Below are positions 56,583 through 64,000 of a stretch of 64,000 nt of DNA, in pieces. The first letter of the stretch is position 1, and each line of letters starts with the position of its first letter. Source of the stretch: Fluviispira vulneris (lineage in GTDB: Bacteria; Bdellovibrionota_B; Oligoflexia; Silvanigrellales; Silvanigrellaceae); the NCBI RefSeq assembly GCF_014281055.1, contig NZ_JACRSE010000003.1:186001-250000 (forward strand), read 5' to 3'. Made by a program: the position numbers and the translations under genes. The notes beneath the pieces are model-generated. The model ran no database searches. It was not told the DNA's origin and saw only the letters and a list, made by a program, of their open reading frames with translations.

Positions 56583-57093
56583 TTGAATTCCCTTAAGTAA
56601 ATTTAGTTCTGAGCAAGAGAATGATTTAGAATGATATTTTGTCGCAATTTTTCTAAGATAAAATTGAACCATAAAAATCAATCAATGTCTCCAAAAAAAT
56701 TTTAAATATTTCATCGCATTTGTCAAATATGTCGAATAAATTTATTACCTATAATGAATGTTAACAAAAGCAAATATCTAGAATAAATTTGAATTTTTTA
56801 AATTAATTTTTTTTGAAATCGATATACTCCAAGCAAATTTTACAGCTATTGGCATAAGTCCTAATCCTCTCAAAGTGATTTTCTAATCACTTTTTAAGTT
56901 TTTGCAAAAAAACCTTCTTTAGTGGTTGTTTTCTTATGAGTTAATTTACAAATTTTTTGCAAAAAATATATTTCTTCAAGATTGTAATTTTTCAAAACTG
57001 ATTAACATTTTTTTATTTGACTAATGATATTTATTTTCTTATATTATACTATGAACCTCATTTAATTAATATTAATAAGCAGCAAGGTTGTTT
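56583..57093. other. Gene-free region with a hairpin at 56872-56893
   Basis: About 510 bases between divergent genes. The inverted repeat AAAGTGATT (56872-56880) / AATCACTTT (56885-56893) has a 4-base loop and a short T tail, as in a terminator, although no plus-strand gene ends nearby. The rest is AT-rich and shows no coding frame. Confidence 0.45.
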
Positions 57094-57915
57094 ATGAATA
57101 AAAAAATAACTATTCAATCAATTTTTATGAAATTAATTATCATATTATTTTATGTAAATTTTGCATGTGCTTCTGATAAACCAACTTGTTTTAAAGAGTT
57201 TAGTGTAGCGTATTATGAAAATGGATATTATTTCATACAAAAAAGCAATGAAGGAATAAATAAATATCTATTTCAAGAATTATCTAAAAGAAGTGGCTGC
57301 AAAATAGTTGAACATACAGCACCAAGAGCTAGGATCTGGGAAGATTTAAAATATGGGAGATTAGACTTTGGAACTAATGCTATTATAAATAAAGAAAGAG
57401 AAATTTATGCTTATTTTTCTAGTTATGCTACAATAAAAAACTATGCATTGATCCGAAAAGAATTAAAAGATAAAACAATGGAAGGTTTTTTAGAAAACAA
57501 AAATGCAGTTTTTGGCGTTATACGTGGTTATATTCATGCAAGTAAAAAGTTAGATGATTTTGTTGATAAAATGAGGCAACTAAACAGATTAGAAGAATCT
57601 ACAAATCAAGAACAGCTATATTTGAAATTAAATAAGAATCATATACAAGGTATTTTTGTTCCCTATGGAAGTTACAAAAGATATTCTAATGAAATAAACG
57701 GTTTAAATAAAGAAACAATTATGACTGATTGGATTCCTGAAGAGAAATTCTTAACTTCTAATATTATGTTTTCAAAAAAAGTATTTTCCAAATCAGAATT
57801 TAATAAGTGGGATAATATTATTAAAAATATGGTAAAAGATGGTACCTTAAAGAGGATATTTTTAAAATATTTTACTGAAAAAGAAATAAAGAAATATAAC
57901 TTATTGATTGATTAA
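57094..57915 (+). CDS. Periplasmic solute-binding protein (family 3-like)
   Basis: 273 residues from the ATG at 57094 (AGCAAGG six bases upstream). A signal peptide ends near NFACA-SD. The chain has the SBP_bac_3 layout: FSVAYYENGYYFIQ, KYLFQELSKRSGCKI, PRARIWEDLKYGRLDFGTNA, VFGVIRGYIHASKKL and a final MVKDGTLKRIFLKYF. Two cysteines (about residues 33 and 72) could pair. The Arg and Asp residues that bind amino acid ligands are not all evident, so the ligand may not be an amino acid. No permease or ATPase is adjacent. The stop overlaps a following ATG. Confidence 0.8.
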   Translation: MNKKITIQSIFMKLIIILFYVNFACASDKPTCFKEFSVAYYENGYYFIQKSNEGINKYLFQELSKRSGCKIVEHTAPRARIWEDLKYGRLDFGTNAIINKEREIYAYFSSYATIKNYALIRKELKDKTMEGFLENKNAVFGVIRGYIHASKKLDDFVDKMRQLNRLEESTNQEQLYLKLNKNHIQGIFVPYGSYKRYSNEINGLNKETIMTDWIPEEKFLTSNIMFSKKVFSKSEFNKWDNIIKNMVKDGTLKRIFLKYFTEKEIKKYNLLID

Positions 57916-58227
57916 TGGAAGTATATTTTAAAATTTTAGTCTTCTTTCTAGGGCAGTTTTTGTTGCAATTTTTCTATGTCGAGATCAAACAGACATTGCA
58001 AAATCAGAAAAAATTTCAATACCGTATATTTTAAGTTGTAGAAAAAATATATATCACTTATGCGTTGACGTGAGAAAAAATCTCTCGGATGGGTAGCATT
58101 TAAAGCATCCTCTATTAAAATTAATAATGGAAAAATATCTAATAATAAAAATGAGCTTTCATTTTGGAAATCAAGAGATCTTTTAGATAATATAATAATA
58201 AAAAACAGGCGCATTTTGCCAAGATAA
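57915..58227 (+). pseudogene. Small secreted-protein gene broken by frameshifts
   Basis: An ATG overlaps the preceding stop (TAATG). After a hydrophobic start MEVYFKILVFFL the coding sense moves to the next frame (VFVAIFLCRDQTDIAKSEK, ILSCRKNIYHLCVDVRKNL), then at the GGG run near 58090 to a third (VAFKASSIKINNGKISNNK, LSFWKSRDLLDNIIIKNRRI) and stops at 58225-58227. Adding one G would restore the second junction. The pieces look like one ~100-residue exported protein coupled to the binding protein. A minus-strand open frame of 88 codons across the same bases looks like a shadow. Confidence 0.5.
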
Positions 58228-58477
58228 TAGTGGATATTGGTATCTTAATATCACATCTGTTGGTGTGTTGTATTGAAAAACGTCGAAGTTTTCCGCATGT
58301 TAAGTTGAGGCTTGAATATATACAATGATTCCAGTGAGTATTACGGATACTAAAGATCTAAGTATAATTCAATCTCTTCATGCATCCAAGTCTCTTTTAG
58401 CTATTAAAGTTCATCTAATGTTTTATTAAACAATACCATACGATCTTGAATAATTTTTGAAAAAAATTATTCGTAAT
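58228..58477. other. Gene-free region with an AT hairpin at 58448-58472
   Basis: 250 bases without a credible gene. Inverted repeat GAATAATTTTT (58448-58458) / AAAAATTATTC (58462-58472) lies just beyond the stop of the minus-strand gene at 58478 and might end its transcript, but it has no GC core. Confidence 0.4.
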
Positions 58478-59011
58478 TTACGTATTCAGTTCCTTTATAC
58501 TGACTATTGCGCTTTTCATAGTACGTTCTTCGCCTGCCTGATAGTCTATTTTAATGGAATTAGAATCAATGAATTTTATTTTATCTATAACATTAGCAAC
58601 ACTGAAATCTTTTGAAGAATCAAGTAAAATAACCTTTTTTTTATCTGTGAATATTTTTGCTAATTCTAATTTTACATCTTCATTCACATATGCTACAATT
58701 TTATTTTTCGGATCGATAGCAATTACATCTGAATATCCATCAGATAAAACATTTTTTTCGAAATCGACAAACATAGATGTAGAGCAAGGTGAGCCACAGC
58801 TCACACGAATGACTGCCAAGTTATTAGTAAGCCAATCTGTTGAAGTTTTGTATTCAATTACTTCGACTAGCTTTTTCTTTTTGCCGTTGAATTTTGCCAC
58901 AGCAAAACACTCGTCTTTTTTGCATTCAATTTCAAGGTAATTCTTTTTTTCCTTGCCGAAGCAATTGAATTGCAGTAATAGCGCAACAAATAATGCTAAA
59001 TATTTTTTCAT
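58478..59011 (-). CDS. Exported protein, probable lipoprotein, unknown function
   Basis: A 177-residue protein preceded by AGGAGGG. The signal MKKYLALFVALLLQFNCFG ends in a Cys at residue 17 in a lipobox-like context (LQFNC), so lipid attachment is likely. The mature part alternates charged and beta-type segments and has two Cys pairs (ECKKDEC, SCGSPC). The segment VIAIDPKNKIVAYV is bracketed by Lys-rich stretches. No family recognised. Confidence 0.65.
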   Translation of the reverse strand: MKKYLALFVALLLQFNCFGKEKKNYLEIECKKDECFAVAKFNGKKKKLVEVIEYKTSTDWLTNNLAVIRVSCGSPCSTSMFVDFEKNVLSDGYSDVIAIDPKNKIVAYVNEDVKLELAKIFTDKKKVILLDSSKDFSVANVIDKIKFIDSNSIKIDYQAGEERTMKSAIVSIKELNT

Positions 59012-59220
59012 TTTTCCCTCCTAAAAAGAAATATGTTATATACGTTAAGAATTTTTATGCTTAAACCTTTCTTTGTAAGTATAAAATAAAAAATCATCTG
59101 TTTTTAATAGCCCATTTGCTGAGTTTTTCATAGTGAAAAAGTTTCAACATGAAAATCTTTTGTTTTTTTTTCGAAATCTAAGGTACCATCCTCTTAAAAA
59201 TAATCAATCTCCTTTAAAAA

Positions 59221-59703
59221 TCATATTGAACAGCTTTTAATATTTAGACAATAATGATCCTCAGAAAGGGCAAAGTAAGATTCTTCTATCTGAAGTGGAA
59301 TAATTGGACAGGGAGTGTCATTGCTGAACTTTAAAGTCTCATTTGTCTTGATGTGTGGCAGTGAAAATTGTGTGTGCTCGGGTATATATAGATCTTTTGT
59401 GTTACTTTTTATGTTGAACTGAGCTTTTAATATTGTGGATGAACTTACGGGTTCAAACCACTCAGGTAAAAAATGACTGAGATCTGAATATTTCCGTTCT
59501 TTTGCTTTATTTACAAAGTTTTCTCCACTCTGGGCAAGCATAAATCCAAAGCATTCAATTAATCTTTCAGTTTCTGGGTCGTTTAATTGCGATGAATTTT
59601 GCATAAGAGCAGGTAATAAGTTGGGATGTAGTTCACTGTATTTCAAAGACTCATTGCGGATGAGCGTTAAGAGTCGAACAAGTTCATGCTGATTCGTATT
59701 CAT
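59221..59703 (-). CDS. Orphan N-terminal fragment of T6SS baseplate protein TssF
   Basis: 160 residues from the ATG at 59703 (GAGAG eight bases upstream). ELHPNLLPALM (here preceded by LKYSE), NDPETERLIECFGFMLAQSG and LSHFLPEWFEPVSSSTILKA match the N-terminal region of TssF (family ~600 residues), which joins TssE, TssG and TssK in the type VI baseplate wedge. The frame stops at a TGA right after the first beta-strand segment of the next domain. No other tss gene is in the window. It may be the remains of a lost T6SS locus or a recruited fragment. Confidence 0.6.
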   Translation of the reverse strand: MNTNQHELVRLLTLIRNESLKYSELHPNLLPALMQNSSQLNDPETERLIECFGFMLAQSGENFVNKAKERKYSDLSHFLPEWFEPVSSSTILKAQFNIKSNTKDLYIPEHTQFSLPHIKTNETLKFSNDTPCPIIPLQIEESYFALSEDHYCLNIKSCSI

Positions 59704-60049
59704 TATTGGATCTCTCACAAAATTAAAAAGATCTCAATTGATTTTTTTAATTTTTAACTTTTAATTTTTTTTATTAGATATTAAATAACCTTATATTTGA
59801 GTAGCAATATGGGTTTGTTTCTTTCGTCTAATAATATAGGGTAATTATCTTTTAGTTAAAAAGATAGATACTATTAAAGCTATTCAAATGGATACAGATT
59901 ACTTTCAATACTAAAATTAATTCATCTAACATGGAAAAATCATTTATTCAACTATCTGATATTATTTTTTTTATAATTTTCGTATATTGCACGAAATGCA
60001 TTGTTTTATGCGTGTGACTAAGAGTGATGTCATTTATTCTGATCTGAAA
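59704..60049. other. Gene-free AT-rich region
   Basis: About 345 bases. A short inverted pair TATCTTTT (59846-59853) / AAAAGATA (59859-59866) is the only structure noticed. No coding frame, RNA gene or clear promoter is seen. Confidence 0.4.
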
Positions 60050-60706
60050 TTAAAAATCTAAAATCTCAAGCAGAAAAATTAGCGATTCAATATTGTATGT
60101 AGGTTCTAAAGCTAAGCATTTATCGACATTCCCATATCCATAAGTGGTCCAACAAGAGTCAATCGAGTGATTCTTTGCAAATTGAATATCTAACTCAGTG
60201 TCACCAACCATTAAGATGTTTTCGGTATTAATATCAGTATATGTGTTTTTTATAATTTCATTGAATATATCAAGGTGTGGTCTATCGAGAATCTCCTCAT
60301 TTTCAGCAATACATAAGTCAATATAATTGTGTAATCTGAAAAAAGATAACGTGTTGGTCATATCATTTATATTTTTCTGACTCTTAAGAATTATTTTAAA
60401 ATCTCTTGATTTTAAAATATCAAGAATTTCATATGTACCAGCGTATATTTTACTTAAATTATTGCCTTTTCCAGAATTATATATAGCTTTGTATATATCC
60501 ATTACATTATTTATATTTTTAATATCGGCTAATCTTTTAAAAATATCTTGAGGATTATGACCTTCAGAAAGGAGTCTTTGTATTTCATATTTATGGGTGT
60601 GAATGTTAAAGTTTTCTAATGTTTTTAACAGACAATATTCAACTGCTTTATTTGAATCACAGAGAGTTCCATCAAGATCAAAAATTATATACTTATACTC
60701 ACGCAT
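60050..60706 (-). CDS. HAD-superfamily phosphatase (phosphoglycolate phosphatase-like)
   Basis: A 218-residue hydrolase. Motif I FDLDGTLCDS with nucleophile and acid Asp, motif II IILKSQKN with the Ser, a basic Arg in RPHLDIF in place of the usual motif III Lys, and motif IV ILMVGDTELDIQFAKNHSID. An alpha-helical cap lies after motif I (about 15-85). The subfamily resembles Gph/PpaX enzymes; the substrate is unknown. AGGAT precedes the ATG. Confidence 0.88.
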   Translation of the reverse strand: MREYKYIIFDLDGTLCDSNKAVEYCLLKTLENFNIHTHKYEIQRLLSEGHNPQDIFKRLADIKNINNVMDIYKAIYNSGKGNNLSKIYAGTYEILDILKSRDFKIILKSQKNINDMTNTLSFFRLHNYIDLCIAENEEILDRPHLDIFNEIIKNTYTDINTENILMVGDTELDIQFAKNHSIDSCWTTYGYGNVDKCLALEPTYNIESLIFLLEILDF

Positions 60707-60785
60707 GTATTTATCCTATTATTCGATTTATAAAGTGTATTAAAAATCGAAATATTTAAATATTTTATTGTTTAATTAAATAGAA

Positions 60786-63038
60786 TCACTTTTTCATGGA
60801 GTTTAAAAATATTAAACTTTCCCAAGCATTTTTCTTTGTATAATGATATCTATTTTCTAAATTTACAAAGGTATTTTCACATATTTCCAAAACTTCTTTT
60901 GGTTGATTTTTATAATCATCACTACCATGCATCATCATAGCGGACTTGATTTTTTTAATTTCTTCTTCTTTACTTTCATAAATTCTCTTTGCAATTGTTG
61001 CTAATTCTTGTTCAAATACTTTGGCGAAATTAAGTTCTTCATTTGGTCTTTCGACTCGCCAAGAAGCAATTTTTCCAACTAGTCTTTCTCTTATTTCTCT
61101 TTTGTTGCCTGTCGCACCCATAAGAGATTCCATTTCATCCATTATGTTTTCATTTGCATCCTCATGTCTACCTGTAATTTCATTTTGCATTTTTTCCTTT
61201 TTCAAATAGGAAGTAACATTTTTCATATAACGCTGCAGTGCTTTTATATATTGGTCTTCATCATATAAATTAAGAGCGGATAAAAATTCTCTGTGAAAAA
61301 AGAGAGCATATTGTGATTTTATATATTTTATAAATTCACGATAATCATGATAACCACCGCGTGGTTCAAACTGTAAATAATCATATATAGTTCTGTCGCG
61401 CGTGAGTTTTTCTATTTCATCGAACAGAGCAATTGCTGAAAGTGAATCATGTCGTTCATTTTGTGCTGCAAAGTAAAGTAACATTTTCATTTCTCTTGGA
61501 CTGGCCCCAAAACGACCTTCATAAGCAACTGAACTTTGACTCTCTTTCAATATTTCTTCGACGTGCTTTTTCAATAACCCTTTTTCCGTTTCTGAAAATG
61601 CATTTGAGGGTTCATTGCCATCATAAAGAGCCTGTTTGTCATAAGGATCTAAGCGAGCAATTAAATTCCTTATTCCTGGATCATAGTAGTCAGGGTCAGG
61701 TTGGCGCAAACGTGTTAAAACAGCCCATCTTGCGAGTAAATTGAGTGAATGTGGTCCAATTTTTTTTGTCTTTTCAATTATTTTTATATCTTCTTCATAT
61801 ATTTTTTGCTCAAGTTTAGCAGACAATAGATATGGAACGCGCACAAGCTCAAATCTACCTTTAAATGATGGCCAGTCTGGAGAATTTTTAAAGGCATCGA
61901 GGTGTTTTTCGTTGGCGCTCGCCATCATAACAAGATCAAGATCTGCAATGCCACTTGATAGATTTATATTCATTTTTTCAATTGTTGTTAATAAATATTT
62001 GAAGGCGTCGAGTGGGCGTTTAAGTAAATCTGCAAATTCAATAAATCCACGATTGGCATCGATCAATTCACCTTGTGGTTCAAATAAACGAATATTTTGC
62101 AATGCGGGTGGAATATTTTGAATGTTTCTTTCCATTGTAATTTGTCTATCTTGAGCATCAATAGCCATTTGAGGCTCTACAGAAGCAATTCCAACGCGAT
62201 ATCTGCTGCTATAAAAAAACCTTTCAACTTGAACATGTCTTAATACTTTTTCAAGATCACCTTTATAAGCAACAAGAAGTGAGTCAAATATTTTTTTGCT
62301 TTTTGCTCCAAGTGCGCCTTCCTCTAAGTAAGCAGGGATTTCATCACTGTTTAAATTTTTTCCGATAACTTTTTTATAATATTCCACACGTTCTTTTTTG
62401 GGAAGGACAAAAATAGGATTTTCTTTCATTTCACTAATTATTTTGCACATTATTTCATCATCTTCAAGATGGGCAAAACTTTTATTTCCATTGCGGCTTG
62501 GATTATTATCACCAAAACCAATATGTTTATTGAGAGCATCACCAAGCCCTTCATAGCCAATTTTATCTGATGGAAAAATCCAATTGAATTTGTAGACAGC
62601 ACCTTCTTCTGTTTTTGAATATTCTTCTAAACCATTAGATAAGGATTCAGCTGTTGAAGACTTACTCGAGCCATTTGGACCATGTAATAAGATTAATTTA
62701 TCAATTTTACCTTGGCGAACAAATTGCTCAAGAACTCTATAAATACTCTCATGCGCTTCTTCTTGCCCCGTGATTGCGGGTTTATTTTTACCGCGCACTC
62801 TTTCAAAAAGCTTAAAATGTCTTTTTGTGTGGTTAAAACCATGCTTAACTTCGCTTAGTCCAAAAAACTTAAACATATCAAGCATATATTCTGCTGCGTT
62901 TCGGATCAGTCTTCTTGGTTCATGGCTAAAAATGTCAAGATATTCATCATAAGATAAAATGTATTTTTGCTCTTTAAATTCTTTGCGAACACTTTCTGAC
63001 ACTGAACTGAGAAGTTCTTTCGAATGCATGGTGGCCAT
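60786..63038 (-). CDS. prkA: PrkA family serine protein kinase / AAA+ protein
   Basis: A 750-residue protein. The N-terminus has the PrkA pattern YDEYLDIFSHEPRRLIRNAA. The AAA+ motor follows (Walker A ILLHGPNGSSKSSTAESL at about 135-150; VMMASANEKHLDAFK near the sensor), and a C-terminal region (about 480-750) resembles the PrkA C-terminal domain. PrkA/YeaG proteins act in nitrogen or sporulation stress responses, and kinase activity is debated. GGAGGAAATGAA precedes the ATG. In many bacteria prkA sits with yeaH and spoVR; neither is here. It is divergent from the phoH-like gene. Confidence 0.92.
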   Translation of the reverse strand: MATMHSKELLSSVSESVRKEFKEQKYILSYDEYLDIFSHEPRRLIRNAAEYMLDMFKFFGLSEVKHGFNHTKRHFKLFERVRGKNKPAITGQEEAHESIYRVLEQFVRQGKIDKLILLHGPNGSSKSSTAESLSNGLEEYSKTEEGAVYKFNWIFPSDKIGYEGLGDALNKHIGFGDNNPSRNGNKSFAHLEDDEIMCKIISEMKENPIFVLPKKERVEYYKKVIGKNLNSDEIPAYLEEGALGAKSKKIFDSLLVAYKGDLEKVLRHVQVERFFYSSRYRVGIASVEPQMAIDAQDRQITMERNIQNIPPALQNIRLFEPQGELIDANRGFIEFADLLKRPLDAFKYLLTTIEKMNINLSSGIADLDLVMMASANEKHLDAFKNSPDWPSFKGRFELVRVPYLLSAKLEQKIYEEDIKIIEKTKKIGPHSLNLLARWAVLTRLRQPDPDYYDPGIRNLIARLDPYDKQALYDGNEPSNAFSETEKGLLKKHVEEILKESQSSVAYEGRFGASPREMKMLLYFAAQNERHDSLSAIALFDEIEKLTRDRTIYDYLQFEPRGGYHDYREFIKYIKSQYALFFHREFLSALNLYDEDQYIKALQRYMKNVTSYLKKEKMQNEITGRHEDANENIMDEMESLMGATGNKREIRERLVGKIASWRVERPNEELNFAKVFEQELATIAKRIYESKEEEIKKIKSAMMMHGSDDYKNQPKEVLEICENTFVNLENRYHYTKKNAWESLIFLNSMKK

Positions 63039-63117
63039 TTCATTTCCTCCTGCGGTTGCCCTAAAAAAAAATGCCTGACTCTGTTAAACTCAAAACGTTC
63101 TCATGGAATGATAGAGT

Positions 63118-63160
63118 AAGAATTGAATTCTTGTAAGAGACCGATCCCTCTTTGGGTCGG
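63118..63160. promoter_or_regulatory. Palindrome and hairpin between prkA and the phoH-like gene
   Basis: A 15-base palindrome AAGAATTGAATTCTT (63118-63132) is followed by a hairpin CCGATCCC (63141-63148) / GGGTCGG (63154-63160) with one bulge. The first could be an operator for the divergent pair and the second lies in the probable 5' leader of the phoH-like mRNA. Confidence 0.4.
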
Positions 63161-63184
63161 ATTATTTGCAGAAGGGGTACAGGG

Positions 63185-64000
63185 TTGAAAAAGAAATTCG
63201 TTCTTGACACGAATGTGTTGTTGTCCAATCCAAGCGCCATTTTCTCTTTTGAAGATAATGATGTGTATATTCCAATTTCAGTTATTGAGGAATTGGACAC
63301 TTTTAAAAAAGGATTAAGCGAAACAGGACGTAATGCGAGACAATTTTCTCGAATATTGGATGATCTGCGCGAAAAAGGATCTTTAAGTAACGGAATTCCA
63401 TTGTTTGCAGATAAAAAAGACAGTGGTCGTGTTTATGTGGTATTAGAGTCCGATATGGCTTTATTACCAGCACATTTTGAAAGAAAACCAGATAATTTGA
63501 TTTTAAGTGTTGCGCTTATTTTAAAGCGTCAAACACCAAACATGGCAGTTATTCTAATTACAAAAGATTCGAACTTAAGAATTAAAGCAGATGCGCTGGG
63601 AATTAGTGTTTCTGATTTTGAGGCTGATAAAGTAAACATTGAAGAGTTATATACTGGAATTGTCGAATTCGAAGTCGATGCTGAAATTTTAAAAAAATAT
63701 TTATCATCAGGTAGTATATCTTTAGAAGATTATGAGTTGATGCCAAATCAATATGTTATCTTAAGAGATAACAGGGATTCTCTCCAGTTTGTCTATGGTA
63801 AATATGATCATGTAACTGGTAATTTAAAAAATTTAAATTTAGGTGGAAAAGATTTTGTTTGGGGAATTTATCCTAGAAATCTTGAACAGAGTTTTGCTTT
63901 AGATTTATTACTTGATGATGATGTTAAGTTAATAACTTTAGTTGGTACTGCTGGTACAGGAAAAACCTTGCTAGCCATAGCTGCAGGTCTTGAGAAAACA
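63185..64000 (+). CDS. PIN-domain/PhoH-type ATPase (3' end outside window)
   Basis: The start is a TTG at 63185 with AGGGG seven bases upstream; 272 codons are open to the window edge. The N-terminal PIN domain shows KFVLDTNVLLSNPSAIFSFE, VIEELDTFKKG and ITKDSNLRIKADALGI, with the acidic residues of the ribonuclease site. A linker leads to the PhoH ATPase, of which Walker A LVGTAGTGKTLLAIAAGLE is visible at the edge. PIN-PhoH (PhoH2/YlaK-like) proteins act as RNA helicase-ribonucleases. It is divergent from prkA. Confidence 0.92.
   Translation, partial: MKKKFVLDTNVLLSNPSAIFSFEDNDVYIPISVIEELDTFKKGLSETGRNARQFSRILDDLREKGSLSNGIPLFADKKDSGRVYVVLESDMALLPAHFERKPDNLILSVALILKRQTPNMAVILITKDSNLRIKADALGISVSDFEADKVNIEELYTGIVEFEVDAEILKKYLSSGSISLEDYELMPNQYVILRDNRDSLQFVYGKYDHVTGNLKNLNLGGKDFVWGIYPRNLEQSFALDLLLDDDVKLITLVGTAGTGKTLLAIAAGLEKT

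Noticed and set aside
57948-58214. Minus-strand open frame of 88 codons
   Set aside because: The plus strand carries a better, frameshifted coding sequence coupled to the upstream gene; the minus frame looks like its shadow.
63061-63300. Minus-strand frame over the phoH-like start
   Set aside because: It is antisense to the clear PIN domain of the PhoH-like protein.

Overview
The window is AT-rich (roughly one third G+C by eye) and comes from a Gram-negative bacterium. It has Tol proteins, a Kdo transferase, an outer-membrane barrel protein and a long-form GyrB, and it spans the replication origin. The gene content (split F0 operon with atpB/atpE alone, RsbU/STAS/HATPase regulators, RNase G, a TcdA/TcdB-type glycosyltransferase) fits Bdellovibrionota/Oligoflexia, most likely a Silvanigrella-like lineage. 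That placement is inference; no rRNA is present to test it.

Region 1 (1-5.7 kb) is accessory and decaying. It holds the 3' end of a large unidentified protein, a TcdA/TcdB-type glycosyltransferase toxin gene whose frame continues 61 codons past a single TAA, a Tn3-type res site with a truncated resolvase, a possible IS1-family scrap, a pseudogene with several stops and frameshifts, and a small secreted protein.

Region 2 (5.8-20.3 kb) is core: gluQRS, tRNA-Lys, an F0 operon (atpZ-like, atpI-like, atpB, atpE), dnaA, a Sua5-type tsaC gene, oriC (DnaA boxes spaced mostly at 11 bp or multiples of it), dnaN, gyrB, gyrA and a large lipoprotein.

Region 3 (20.3-41.4 kb) holds metabolism, envelope and regulation. 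It contains a transaldolase-like aldolase, an enlarged RdgB-like protein, a truncated haemoglobin paired with an RsbU-like phosphatase, an accA-cmk-tolQRAB operon without an adjacent pal, citrate synthase, waaA, RNase G, bolA, tRNA-Leu, a STAS/zinc-finger protein paired with an ATPase, an outer-membrane protein, an SLT-like protein, TerC, a SNF2 helicase and an FAH-family enzyme.

Region 4 (41.4-53.1 kb) has a cobalamin adenosyltransferase, a complete BMP-family (nucleoside-type) ABC importer with three tandem binding proteins, tRNA-Arg and tRNA-Ser, tadA, a GlmU with only the uridylyltransferase half, glmS and mgsA.

Region 5 (53.1-64 kb) is looser. It has a GNAT pseudogene, an eight-helix hybrid histidine kinase, a NIF3-like protein, a periplasmic binding protein followed by a frameshifted small gene, secreted and lipoprotein genes, an orphan N-terminal fragment of the T6SS baseplate protein TssF, a HAD phosphatase, PrkA, and a divergent PIN-PhoH ATPase that runs off the end. 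The most unusual items are the glycosyltransferase toxin locus, the phased DnaA-box arrays, the haemoglobin/RsbU pair, the split GlmU and the TssF fragment.
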